From the NCBI GenBank assembly GCA_030844895.1, contig CM061230.1:412705-476704 (forward strand): a DNA stretch of 64,000 nucleotides, read 5' to 3'. The stretch's first letter is position 1; each line of letters starts with the position of its first letter. The position numbers and the translations under genes were made by a program. Under the pieces are notes generated by a model. That model was not told the DNA's origin and did not search any database. It worked only from the letters and a program-made list of their open reading frames with translations. Positions 23,648 through 33,867 of this stretch are shown here, in pieces. This DNA comes from Ambrosia x helenae (lineage: Eukaryota; Streptophyta; Magnoliopsida; Asterales; Asteraceae).

Positions 23648-24589
23648 AGATACGGTAAAAGGGTAAAATTCCTAGAAAGGGTGATAAGAAATGTGAAGGT
23701 GACACGTGTGTTTTCTTTAAATTAACAAGAAGGGTAGTATAGTAAATATGGTATTTCTCTCTCTTGTGCATGACACATGCATACCCCCTGTTTTTTTAAT
23801 ACCCATTACTTTAATACGTTAATTTTAAAAAAATAATAATACCTAACTATTGAGCGTTTTATTATCTTTTCAACGATCACTATATATCTATACAAAAACG
23901 AAAAAAATAATAATAATATTTTTAGTAGGTTTTGTTCATGCAGGAAAAAAAACAATAAACTGTGCAGTAAAGATAAACACAAATCTGTAGCATATACCAT
24001 TAACGTATTTGTTTGATTCATTCTTTTCGACTTGAGCTTTAATGTGTTGTAAATTGTAATGAAAGTGAGTTAAGAGCTTTGATCTGAGCCAACGTATTTC
24101 TAATCTAACCATATAAAGAAACTTAGCTGAGGTTGCGATTTAGCTAAGAAACTAGCTCATTGAGCTTGTGCTTGTATACAAACAATTTTTTTACACGAAT
24201 AAATTGAGCTTGAGATTTAATTAATTGCATTTAAAAGAATATATCAACAATGATTGATTTAAAACTTTTCTTTATTAGTGGTAATTAAAAGTAGAAATTC
24301 AATAAAACTACATCACTAGAGTGTTAACTAAATTTATAAAACGTACAAAATAAATGTCGAATACTATATAATATATAAAACTTTTTTTTTTACCAATGTC
24401 ATTTTTATTCATATCCGTCATCATCAAGGACGAATTTTAGTTTGAATGAGGGTGAGTCCGGACCTCCTAGTTATCTAAACAAGCATTCATCTCAAGCTCA
24501 AACCAAAAGATAAAATATATGTTCTTCAACTTAAACACGTGACACCATTTTTCCGAGCTCGAGCTAAACAATCTATAAATAATATAACT

Positions 24590-24797
24590 GTTTTTTGAAT
24601 AGCAAGTAGTGCAACCGATCGATGAAGGTTCGGCTAACATCCTGGGCCAGCCTGTACTGATTACCCATTCCACCTGGATTGGAGATCTCCCCAGGTGAAA
24701 CCCCCACATGCGGTAAATATGGTTCCAACAAGAATTGAACCCTTAACCTACACTATAGCTCCCCTAATTTTCACCAATTGAGCTAGGCTTCATCGGC
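24590..24797 (-). mobile_element. tRNA-derived SINE (208 bp), TSD ATAAATAATATAACT
   Basis: A 15-bp duplication lies at 24575-24589 and 24798-24812. On the minus strand, box A TAGCTCAATTGG (24774-24785) and box B GGTTCAATTCT (24731-24741) are in tRNA-like order, and the 3' end is a short A-run (T-run 24591-24596). Copy B of the duplication has the empty site near 35250. Confidence 0.9.
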
Positions 24798-24811
24798 ATA
24801 AATAATATAAC

Positions 24812-25309
24812 TAGGGGTGTAAACGAACCGAGCCAAGCCCGAGCCTGACTAAGCTCGAGCTCGGCTCGTTATGGTTTTATGAAGCTCGAGCTCGGCTCGG
24901 TTCGAGCCTACAATCTTGAGCTCGAGCTCGGCTCGTTAGCAAAATCAAAAGCTCGAGCTCGGCTCGAGGTGATTTGAGAACAATCTCAAACGAGCTCAAA
25001 GCTCGGCTCAAGATCGCAAAAGCTCGGCTCGCGAGTGTTATTAAATGGGCCTATGAAATAAAGACCTGGGCTTTGGAGATGTGGCTATAAATTATAAGAG
25101 ATTTATAAATAACTTCTAATTATGTTTGGGCTCATTTTGACTCGCGAGCCCAATCGAGCTTTGTGTCTAGGGCTCGAGCTCGGGCTCGATAACTAAACGA
25201 GCCATATTTCAGGCTCGGACTCAGGCTTGTTAAGGCTCGACTCGTTCGGGCATTTTACCGAGCCGATCCCGAGTAGCTCACGAGCCACTACGTGTCATTT
25301 ACACCCCTA
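24812..25309. mobile_element. hAT-type nonautonomous element (498 bp), TSD AATATAAC
   Basis: A perfect 8-bp duplication AATATAAC lies at 24804-24811 and 25310-25317. The ends TAGGGGTGTAAACGA and (reverse complement) TAGGGGTGTAAATGA are inverted repeats. Both flanks are GAGCTCGAGCTCGGCTCG arrays. It landed inside the right-hand duplication of the SINE, in copy A only. Confidence 0.9.
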
Positions 25310-25329
25310 AATATAACTATATAACTAAA

Positions 25330-26149
25330 CGTTATAAAGTCACCTCACACATCAACTCCCAAAAAAAATCTTAATCAATTCACGTACCCAATAATATCCT
25401 CACATTTTTCACGTAATACTCACTTTTTTACATGTGCTTATTACTAAATGATTTTAAATAAATAATAGTCTAAACGATACCTAATAAAAAACAAAAGTAC
25501 TTCATCATTAATATTAATATTCTTCACCATTCTTTGATCAGCTTCCTTCTTCATTAATTTTTTATTTTCCAAATAAAAACTACATTTTCATTTCATAAGT
25601 ACAATTTACGTTATGATGACAAGTAGACGGGCAACAAGTTACGCCGCTACATTTTTTTAAATAACAAAACTTAACTTACTAAAAACAAACTCTTGCCCCT
25701 AGGAGTCGAAATGTTGCTATGAACGACCCGTTAGACGCTGATATAGGATTCGAAATATTGCTATTAACGACCGATAAACGCTAACAAGGGAACAAAAATA
25801 GCTTCTGGTGCCAAAGAGCCAAAAGTATAAAATACTAATGGTTCATTAAATCAAATTTTCAATCAAAAAAGTTTTGAAAGTGGATGCCATTGTGAATCCT
25901 AAAAACATCCAACGACACAGCTGCATAATATGACGTATGTGCCACATCGGTCGTTAGTGGATTATCCTTCCCTGGTTAAGTACTAATTAACAACTTAATG
26001 GCTCAAAAACCAAACCATTTATAGATAACGATTTATATTTTAGATAAAGGATTGTATTATAGCTAAAACGAATATTGTAATTGCTCAAGAACTTAACTCA
26101 AAACGAATATTCTTAATATTTGTACTAATTAAACTAATATCCTATCATC
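25330..26149. other. Non-coding remainder of duplication copy A
   Basis: AT-rich sequence matching 35283-35590 and 38590-39075 in copy B. No gene recognised. Confidence 0.5.
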
Positions 26150-26165
26150 ATGTTGGAAATGTTCT

Positions 26166-26289
26166 TTTTTTTTAACGGCAAATTTTATACCACCTTATTT
26201 TCACTTAACCTTGCATTTGCAAAGATTTGAACCTACAACCTCACATTTATAAGGGGGACACCATACCACTAGACCAAGAGGTTATGGGT
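26166..26289 (-). mobile_element. tRNA-derived SINE (124 bp)
   Basis: It is flanked by ATGTTGGAAATGTTCT (26150-26165) and ATGTTGGAAAATGTTCT (26290-26306), a target duplication with one indel. On the minus strand, box A TGGTCTAGTGGTATGG (26261-26276) and box B GGTTCAAATCT (26223-26233) precede an A-run tail. The empty site is visible in copy B near 39075-39095. Confidence 0.9.
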
Positions 26290-26837
26290 ATGTTGGAAAA
26301 TGTTCTACAAAGTAATGTTATTTACATAAATCTCTCTGACTAATTTACGGCTTTATTTACTTGCTTAGATCTATGTTGCATTAGGAAATTTATTTAAGAG
26401 TAATAAATTGTATGTTGTAAAATACTATGAAATTGAATCAAAGAATTAACAATCAGAAGATTCGGGTATTATTATTGATGAAAAACGAAAGAGAATACAA
26501 ACTGAATTGAAATGAAAACGACTAACTAAGCTTATTGAATCAATCAACTATTTATAACCCTAACCCCTAATTAGTAGTTAGAAATTTGTTATAACTTTCA
26601 GATGAACACAAATCGTCCCTCATGTTACCAGACTTCACTTTATTAACCCGAAACTTTATAAAGCAGGAAATAAACTTCGGTAATTGTCACAACTGGTCCC
26701 TCAAACTTTCTTGACCAGTTTGACTTATCACTTTGACTTTGATTTTGACTTATTATCTAACAATCTCCACCTTAAGTCAACAATCAAACATCCATCCATC
26801 TCATCACTCATCCAAACATGAATCAAATACCAGTTTA

Positions 26838-28193
26838 CTACTGATTTGAACACCTCAAAACAACAGCATACACACCAGATTCTCTTTGGACCATTTTACC
26901 CTTCCTTAAACCATCAGCCATAACTGTTGCTTCTGACTCAATACTATCCAGGTTTGACCCATGTTGTTTCCACTTGTAACACCTTCTAAAAACCTGGAAT
27001 GTACAGTAATTTTGGACCCATTCACAGCATACCTTTTCTGCACAACCAGAACTTACAAAACTTATGACCAAACTGCCCCTGTCTTCAGTTTTGTCTTCTA
27101 TTCCCATTTTAGTGCTATCAAACACTGCCCAAACATCATTAACGCATAATGAACACATCACTATACTCATTACTGTCCACCACTTGACCATATATCCTGA
27201 TTCTTCAGTTTTCTCTATAGTCAAAAGCTTGACAGCTTGCTTCCGTGTTTTGTCACTGTCAACACAGAACACTGTTATATAGAAATCAGTTCTGATCATC
27301 TGAGTACTCTTCTCTGCACAATTATCATACTCCTCCACCTCATTCTGGACACATTCCACAATAACTTGTGCAGCCTCCACCTCAGACCAAACTTGCTTAT
27401 CTCCCCATAGCATCAACTTGCCATGTATTAACTTTGGCTTCAAATTACCTAGTCCACTTCTCCTGATTATTATTTCACCATCAGAATTCACCAAGAACAT
27501 GTAACCTCCTGCTCTTGAACTCACCAAATTCACTTGACTAGAATATCCATACATCTTTTCCCACTTTTCCAGAATTACCCTTCTGAGAACAATACCTTCC
27601 CTGAACAGAAACCTAATATCTCCACAGTCTATTAACATTTCACATACATCAGAAATCTTTACCCTGTGATCCACTCCTATCACAACCTTATCACACACCT
27701 CTAAATCAACTTTATGATCAACAGACTTTACCACATGAGGTACCATAACATGTCCATCATGAACATAGATATTATTTCTCTGTCTAGTTCCTGAAATAAT
27801 CACTTCCATTGATATATTCATAATCAATGCTTTACCATCCTTTAACATCACAGGGTAACCCTTTTTCTCAAAACAACCCAATAACAATAGACTTCTATTC
27901 AGATCTGGAACATACCTTACATTATGAATATCAACAATAACACCATTGTCCATCATGAATGTAACAGTCCCAATTCCTTGAATCTCACAAGCCCTGCCAT
28001 CACCAATCTTAACTACACCAATATTCACATATTTCAATTCCCTGAAATAACCTTTAACATGTGTCATCTTAAATGAACATCCTGAATCCATAACCCACTT
28101 TTCAGAACAGCTTTCTTCACTGGTCACCACAAGAACATCAGATTCATCACAATCTTCTGATGAATCACCATCTTGTTGTCTTCTACCACTCAT
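26838..28193 (-). CDS. Protease-led ORF with unrecognised C-terminal 300 residues (451 aa)
   Basis: Residues about 30-140 match copia aspartic protease and the start of the GAG-pre-integrase region. WVMDSGCSFKMT carries the catalytic DSG, and KIGDGRACEIQGIGTV, NVRYVPDLNRSLLLLG and GTRQRNNIYVHDG follow. After about residue 150 the frame stays open for 300 codons with no integrase (HHCC, D,D35E) or reverse transcriptase (YVDD) motif. This part is rich in Val, Cys and Lys, and ends near the polypurine tract. It may be a real novel domain, or fused non-coding DNA in a young element that has not yet gained stops. The start used is the first ATG after the zinc-knuckle frame. Confidence 0.65.
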   Translation of the reverse strand: MSGRRQQDGDSSEDCDESDVLVVTSEESCSEKWVMDSGCSFKMTHVKGYFRELKYVNIGVVKIGDGRACEIQGIGTVTFMMDNGVIVDIHNVRYVPDLNRSLLLLGCFEKKGYPVMLKDGKALIMNISMEVIISGTRQRNNIYVHDGHVMVPHVVKSVDHKVDLEVCDKVVIGVDHRVKISDVCEMLIDCGDIRFLFREGIVLRRVILEKWEKMYGYSSQVNLVSSRAGGYMFLVNSDGEIIIRRSGLGNLKPKLIHGKLMLWGDKQVWSEVEAAQVIVECVQNEVEEYDNCAEKSTQMIRTDFYITVFCVDSDKTRKQAVKLLTIEKTEESGYMVKWWTVMSIVMCSLCVNDVWAVFDSTKMGIEDKTEDRGSLVISFVSSGCAEKVCCEWVQNYCTFQVFRRCYKWKQHGSNLDSIESEATVMADGLRKGKMVQRESGVYAVVLRCSNQ

Positions 28194-28234
28194 ACCCTGT
28201 TCCCTTCTTTTCTTCTATTCAGGACAATCTCTCT

Positions 28235-28762
28235 TTAAATGATCATCTGATTGACACACAAAACACCTCCTCTTGAACCTTGATTCTCCTCGAATCTTGA
28301 ATTTTTCTGATCAACCTTTCCTCTCACAAGCAAACCATCTCCACCTTCTTCTATCACATCTGAGCTCCTTTTCAATTCTTTTGAGTTCAGGGCAGCCAAG
28401 ACTTCATCCATAGTCAAGGTCTCCCTTCCATACATCAAGGTGTCCACAAAATGCTCATACGAAGAAGGCAATGATGTGAGAAATATAATGGCTTGATCTT
28501 CACCATCCAATTCAACCTCAATATTCTCAAGATCCAAAATAAGCTTGTTAAACTCATCTGTGTGCTCTTCTAATGTCTTACCAGGAATCATCTGAAACGT
28601 ATACAGCTTTTTCTTGAGATACAACCTGTTGGCCAAAGACTTGGTCATGTACAGGGCCTCAAGTTTTGCCCAAATTCCTGCTGCTGGCGTTTCTTTTGAA
28701 ACTTCCCTCAACACCCTGTCACCCAGACTCAAGATTATCGAACTGTGAGCCTTTTCTAACAT
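28235..28762 (-). CDS. Copia-type Gag (capsid) ORF, 175 residues
   Basis: The frame holds the UBN2/copia Gag core: LYLKKKLYTFQMIPGKTLEE, EFNKLILDLENIEVELDGED, and FLTSLPSSYEHFVDTLMYGR. Upstream sequence in the same or adjacent frame reads FEKFDGRNDFSLWRMNMRAL, the usual Gag N-terminus. It is separated by an in-frame TAG just after MVTT and by a one-base shift before MLEKAH. At the C-terminus the ORF ends before its zinc knuckle: the motif C-FV-C-QSDD-H-LKRD-C is intact in the next frame at about 28220-28262 and is followed by TAG. It is either slightly decayed or expressed by recoding. Known Gag proteins package the element RNA in cytoplasmic particles. Confidence 0.8.
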   Translation of the reverse strand: MLEKAHSSIILSLGDRVLREVSKETPAAGIWAKLEALYMTKSLANRLYLKKKLYTFQMIPGKTLEEHTDEFNKLILDLENIEVELDGEDQAIIFLTSLPSSYEHFVDTLMYGRETLTMDEVLAALNSKELKRSSDVIEEGGDGLLVRGKVDQKNSRFEENQGSRGGVLCVNQMII

Positions 28763-29343
28763 CTCCTTCTTCTCTTTATATGTGAGATCACCAGGAAGAT
28801 GATCCTTACCCTCAAAGCATCAACAACACCGTTATGCATAAGCAGGGCCCTCATATTCATCCTCCACAGACTAAAATCGTTTCTACCATCAAATTTCTCT
28901 AACTCGAACTATGTTGTCACCATACTTGATCTTTACAAACGATTAACAGTAACCAATTTCACAGATTCGAGCAATGAGGCTCTAATACCAATTGTTGTAA
29001 AATACTATGAAATTGAATCAAAGAATTAACAATCAAAAGATTCGGGTATTATTATTGATGAAAAACGAAAGAGAATACAAACTGAATTGAAATGAAAACG
29101 ACTAACTAAGCTTATTGAATCAATCAACTACTTATAACCCTAGCCCCTAAATTAGTAGTTAGAAATCTGTTATAACTTTCAGATGAACACAAATCGTCCC
29201 TCATGTTACCAGACTTCACTTTATTAACCAGAAACTTTATGAAGCAGGAAATAAACTTCGGTAATTGTCACAACTGGTCCCTCAAACTTTCTTGACCAGT
29301 TTGACTTATCACTTTGACTTATTATCTAACATTGTATTACTTA

Positions 29344-30011
29344 GGGAGATGGGGGGCTTCCCGTGTAAGCCACAAGTACCTCACGACAACCCCACTATCA
29401 GCATGGCAATAGGGCTGCCGGTGATGCTGGTAGTGGGCCCGTGACGGTGAACCGTGTGTTTGAACGCGGTTTTGAAACTGTGTGGTTTATTATTTTCATT
29501 TATTTTAATTGTTTTTAATTAAATTATGTTAATATTAAAACATAAATTAAACACATAACATAATTACATAAAACACACAAAACATCAATATATTAATATT
29601 AAAACATAAATAAAATATAAAATATTAAAACATGATTAAAACATAATTAAAAAACTTAAACATTACCGAACAATTGCCATGCCACGACATGATCAAACTG
29701 TTGCAGAATAAAGTTGCATAGTCCACACGCGTGAACTCGATAACCAACCCCTCCTCAATGTCCGGGTGCTCCCTCAAGGCGTTTGCGTTTGCCCGCCCCC
29801 ATACATTTAAAGGTAACCGTGTGAAAAAACAAAAACATTAGACTTTCAATATATATTTATTTATTTAAATGAAAAATAAATAAACGAATTAGTGAAGCGT
29901 TGCTTATAAAATCTGTTTTAGTAAAGTGAATCAGTGAAGTGACGTGACAGTGCATGATTTATAGAAATCAGTAATGTTAAGAAAAAAAACACAAGTGAAG
30001 TGCCCTTCCCC
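29344..30011 (-). mobile_element. PIF/Harbinger-type element remnant (668 bp), TSD TTA
   Basis: TTA lies at 29341-29343 and 30012-30014. The ends are GGGAGATGGGG and GTGCCCTTCCCC. The right part (GTGAATCAGTGAAGTGACGTGACAGTG, here as GTGAATCAGTGAAG + TGACGTGACAGTG) matches the promoter side of the elements at 20214 and 49226. The left part (AGCATGGCAATAGGGCTGCC) matches their other end. A Myb-gene remnant reads LREHPDIEEGLVIEFTRVDY on the minus strand near 29700-29780. Confidence 0.75.
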
Positions 30012-30014
30012 TTA

Positions 30015-30694
30015 GATTTGGTTATCATGCGACATTTTCAATAAACGTTGAGAACAAACATATACAATGCATATAGTTTTTTCAATGCAGATTATTTAAA
30101 ATTTATAGAGTTAATAGCCAAATTCGTCCCTGAGGTTTGGTCCAGTTTGTCACTTCAATACAAAAAACAAACAAACTGTGCGCTTCAAATGTCTGGTCGC
30201 GTCTGCACGGCGCATACACAAATACACAAGTGATCAGAAGCACTTCTGACAAAAAAACAAACACCTCTGACTAACGTGCGGAGATATTTAATTAATGATA
30301 GAAAACAAAAAACGAAACAATAGATCCAGGTTATCTATTGATTAACTAACATGCTGAGATATTTAATTAATGATTGAAATTGTAAAGTTTCTTTCATGAC
30401 AGGATTCCGAAAATTTATTCTTCAAATTCGTTATATAATATATAGAGTTTGATAAATTAGAGTGTCATGATAATTTACTTAGACTATTTGTTGTGGTCCG
30501 CGAGCAGTCTGCTGCGAGTCACAGCTTTATTCACGTGGCCCTCGCTAGCGACAACCAACTGACGCGAAAGACTGGGCGAGCGATGGGACATAAGCCAGCT
30601 CGCGTCCATTAGCGGGCTGGCCACAAGTTTCAATTTCAAAAATTAATTACTTTTATTTAATTTTTTCACCCACCTCCCCTATTTATTCACCCCT
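30015..30694. other. Intergenic stretch with a common dispersed repeat
   Basis: The words AGTTAATAGCCAAATTCGTC and GAGGTTTGGTCCAGTTTGT near 30102 recur in inverse orientation near 44815-44860. This marks a dispersed repeat whose ends I could not define. No gene. Confidence 0.4.
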
Positions 30695-30760
30695 ATGTTT
30701 CACCTTCTTCAACCAAAATTCAATCCTTCACAAACCTTCAAAATCTTCAAAATCTTCACC

Positions 30761-31138
30761 ATGGCTTATTGGACAGAAGAAGAAGAACTAGCACTCGTTC
30801 TCGCGTACCAACAGGTGCACAGTCAAGGTGGTGCGACAGGCGGTGGATCACCAAACTTACGCGGGCAACAGCGGCATCGGGTGCTAGCCGAGTTTCGTAC
30901 CCTTGTCGGGGGTAGCAACCGTACCAACGACTCCATCTCTCACAAATTCGAGGACTTGAAATCGAAGTGTAAAAACTTCGAACGCGCGTACAGGGAGGTG
31001 AGGAGAGATCTCCCCGGGGAGAAAGAAGACGTGCTCCTCGCGTTTACCCACGTGGAGTACCGTCGCACGGTTGGCCACCCCTTTAACCACTTTTCGGCGT
31101 GGAAAATGTTGCGCTCGGGAAATCACCTACGTGGCTAG
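30761..31138 (+). CDS. Myb/SANT-like (trihelix-like) Harbinger accessory protein, intact, 125 aa
   Basis: ATG at 30761 has a good plant start context (TCACCATGGC). An upstream in-frame ATG at 30695 would add 22 residues but lies very near the likely TATA (CTATTTATTC at about 30679). The protein starts MAYWTEEEELALVLAYQQV, continues HRVLAEFRTLVGGSNRTNDS and KFEDLKSKCKNFERAYREV, and ends HFSAWKMLRSGNHLRG. It aligns along its length with the broken copies at 20532 and 49551 (W..E+..L..AY, NRTNDS/GTNDR, WRML). The family binds element termini with PIF/Harbinger transposases, and some copies became host genes. No transposase ORF is near. It is the only uninterrupted copy here, so either recent or under selection. 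Confidence 0.65.
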   Translation: MAYWTEEEELALVLAYQQVHSQGGATGGGSPNLRGQQRHRVLAEFRTLVGGSNRTNDSISHKFEDLKSKCKNFERAYREVRRDLPGEKEDVLLAFTHVEYRRTVGHPFNHFSAWKMLRSGNHLRG

Positions 31139-31559
31139 GTTTTTTTTATGATCATGTGGTTTGTTTTTTTTTAGTAGTTAATATTTTTTTTGTCTAGTGT
31201 ATTTTTTTTTTTTTTTAGTGTAATGTTTGTGTTTTTTTAGTGTAATGTTTGTGTTTTTATTTTAGTGTAATTTTTATTTTATTTTAGTTTAATGTTTTTT
31301 TAATAAAAAAATTGTGGTAAATAGTTAAATATATTTGGTAAAAAAAAAAACCCGCTAACCCTTACCCACAACACCCCCACGCGAGCGATCATTGGCCGCT
31401 AACCAGTGCCACGTAGGAGTTGACGTGGCAACATATTATTGGATAAATCCATCTCTCACCTCTACCCACAAAATATATTCTTAAACCACAATCGGATGAG
31501 ATAAAACTCAAATCTCGAATCAAATATTCGAAAATTTTGTTTTCGCATTGAGAAACGCA
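31139..31559. other. 3' flank of the Myb-like gene, T-rich then A-rich
   Basis: Repeats of TTTTTAGTGTAATGTTTGTG and AATAAA-like words suggest the 3' UTR and polyadenylation area. Element ends were not resolved, although GC-rich GCGAGCGAT words on both sides of the gene (about 30570 and 31383) may be subterminal repeats. Confidence 0.4.
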
Positions 31560-31845
31560 TTGGCCTTAAGTTTCCTATGGGAAACTTAGGTTCAATTCCC
31601 ATTAGCTACATTTGGAGGACATTGGTGGAGGGGAAATGAGGGATGACCCGGCCATTGGCTTGGGTTCGAGTCCTGATCCCGACCGGTTTTACCGATTATT
31701 TCACTGTCGTGCCTTCGGGCGGGTGAGTGGTCAGGTTTTCCCGGGAATTGGTGGCAATTGGTGGCCCGAATACTCTCGAGTACCTGATTCGCCAAAAGGG
31801 TGCCCGAGAGTGCTCGAAAAGTGATTCGTTGGCCGTTAAAAAAAA
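31560..31845 (+). mobile_element. tRNA-derived SINE, second copy of the 45.7-kb family
   Basis: Box B GGTTCAATTCC lies at 31589-31599. Downstream words TTGGGTTCGAGTCCTGATC, TGCCTTCGGGCGGGT and TCAGGTTTTCCCGGGAA match, in order, the body of the SINE at 45704-46027. The 3' end is GCCGTT plus an A-run. Box A is degenerate and no clear TSD was found. Confidence 0.7.
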
Positions 31846-32948
31846 GATGATTTATCTATTTAAACAAATATACTTGACAACATGTACTTGTGAGATGAGT
31901 CATAGGAATATGCTTTTATGCGACTCATAACATCTATAATCTGTAATCTATAAAAGAATTGATATTTGCTGACGTGTCATTAAATGGTGGCTTCAACCCT
32001 CCTTTGAATGTGTCACGTGACACTATCTATAAATTTAAAAAAAAATTACCTATTAAACATTCTCTCTTTCAACCCAAACCCTAAACACCCAATTAATCTC
32101 CACCTCTCTCTCTCTTCACCATCATAATAACCCTAAACACCTAATTAATCTCCACACAAAATTCACGGCTCTTTTCTCAAGACACAACTCAGATTTATGG
32201 AGAGCCGAGAGAGAGGGAGGGAGAGAGAGGGAGAGAGAGAGGGTCGGAATAGGAAGAGAGAGAGAAAGCAACCGGAAGAGGAATGCATGCAAGATGTGGT
32301 ATCTCCCTTTTATGCGTGTGTATGAAAAGGTTTAGGTATATCTCCTCCGATGTGGTCTTTCTCCTTTCAAGATGGAATCCCCTATATACCTCACAACTCA
32401 AATAACTTCAAATTTTATTTATTACATCAATGGGATTCATGGACAATTGATTATCGATCGTCTCCCCTGTCTTTATTTGTATGACTTTTATTTCTTGTCT
32501 TTTTAATATACTTTTGCAAAATACTCCTCTATCTTAGATCTGACTAAACAACAACAAGGGATGAACATCACTGATAACAATAACAATAAAAATTTGTGAA
32601 AGTTTAAAGGATCGTTCATATTTCAAAATTTCCGTTGTTCTGTTGGCAAGCTATTATTGTTGTTGTTGTTGTTGTTGTTGTTGTTATTATTATTATTTGT
32701 AATCTTACATGCTTTAGTGTCATGTTTGGTATTTATTTGTTAAACAAATAAGAAAAAGAAACATAATAATAATTAAATCATGAATGCTTCTTATCCGAGG
32801 TTTTTATTATGTCTTTAAAAGGAACTGATATTCATATGTTGATGATATAAAGTGTTTAACATGAAACAAACTTCCGGTATAGAATTATAAAAATTGAAAT
32901 TAATAATGTTGTTTAGAATGTTAAATAATCTTTGTTGTTTAATTTCAG
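31846..32948. other. Intergenic, low-complexity leader-like sequence
   Basis: It contains a GA-rich tract (32197-32265), a (TTG)n/(TTA)n tract (32656-32696) and pyrimidine-rich sequence at 32050-32130. I looked here for the missing first exons of the kinase fragment and did not find them. Confidence 0.5.
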
Positions 32949-33565
32949 ATAGACGAGAATGTTCAAAGAGAAATCATCAATCACAGGCCTTTGAGACATC
33001 CTAATATAATGCGGTTTAAAGAGGTTTAATATCATTCATCCTTTCTGGATTTGATTATTATCCTTTAAACTGGGATTTGAATACTAATTATGTTCATATT
33101 TTGATGCTTTAAAGGTCATATTGACCCCAACTCATCTAGCAATTGTTATGGAATACATTGCTGGAGGGGAGCTATTCGACAGGATTTGTAATGCAGAGCG
33201 TTTTCAGTGAGGATGAGGTAATTCTGTCATGTCATGCATAGCTTTCTTTATTGTTGAATAATAAGTAATTATATAAAACATGAAAAGCTAACAAAAGCGT
33301 CTTTGCAGACTTGCTAATTTAGTTTTTGTGCAAGCCCGATTTTTCTTTCAACAGTTAATATCCGGAGTCAGCTATTGTCATGCTATGGTATGTGTAGTAT
33401 GCTATTTATAGAAGTTAAAGATGTAATGATATGAACACATCTAACAATTTCTATTACCTCGGTTGGTTGCAGCAAGTTTGTCATCGAGACTTGAAGCTAG
33501 AAAACATAATGATAGATGGAAACCATGCTCCCAGATTGAAGATATGTGATTTTGGTTACTCAAAG
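32949..33565 (+). pseudogene. SnRK2-type Ser/Thr protein kinase gene fragment (four exons), broken
   Basis: Exons: 32949-33023 (IDENVQREIINHRPLRHPNI), 33115-33217 (VILTPTHLAIVMEYIAGGEL), about 33335-33387 (RFFFQQLISGVSYCHAM) and 33473-33565 (QVCHRDLKLENIMIDGNH to ICDFGYSK). They cover the kinase N-lobe helix C region to the DFG motif. HRDLKLEN and DFG are intact. Lesions: one extra T in CGTTTTCAGTGAGG shifts exon 2 into a stop (33205), and the exon 3 acceptor reads CAAG instead of the CAGG expected, moving the splice by one base. The ATP-binding exon and everything after DFG are absent. SnRK2 kinases act in abscisic-acid and osmotic-stress signalling; this copy cannot. It is probably a captured or truncated duplicate. 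Confidence 0.85.
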
Positions 33566-33867
33566 GTTAGCTACAATTTTCTTCAATTTTGGTGTAATTT
33601 ATTTTGAAAAAAATGTCGTATAAAAATTATCAGCGTTTAAAGATCGTGGTGGAAAATGCACGTGCCATGCACATGAGATAGAGAAAGAAAATTTTACTAC
33701 AATACCCTTCCTTCCAAATCTCACGTGAATTTTCCCATCTTTGCAAACCCTATTTAATCTCCACGTTCCATTCTCAAGATCAAATGTCCAGGTTCCTTCT
33801 CACCTTTTTCACGATTTTTTCCCTTTGTACGTGATCCTTCCACTATATATATATATATATATAGGGA

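Larger units (their letters stand above)
24090..26310 (+). repeat. Direct duplication, copy A
   Basis: The sequence matches copy B (34850-39115) in the same orientation. Shared stretches include AAGAAACTTAGCTGAGGTTG, ATATCAACAATGATTGATTT, CGGACCTCCTAGTTATCTAA, ATGATTTTAAATAAATAATA, CTAAACGATACCTAATAAAA and the terminal ATCATCATGTTG. Copy A is interrupted by two SINEs and one hAT element. Copy B shows all three sites empty. The nature of the duplicated unit is unknown; no coding capacity was seen. Confidence 0.85.
26413..29331 (-). mobile_element. Ty1/copia-like LTR retrotransposon with gag and protease only (2.9 kb)
   Basis: LTRs lie at 26413-26762 and 28993-29331. Both start TGTTGTAAAATACT and end TTATTATCTAACA. 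They differ by a 12-bp gap and fewer than about ten substitutions. The 5-bp duplication TTGTA lies at 26408-26412 and 29332-29336. On the minus strand, TTGGTATTAGAGC (initiator-Met tRNA type primer site) follows the 5' LTR, and AAGGTGGAGAT precedes the 3' LTR as polypurine tract. Only gag and a protease-led ORF are present. Integrase, reverse transcriptase and RNase H are missing, so the element would depend on a partner. Confidence 0.92.
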
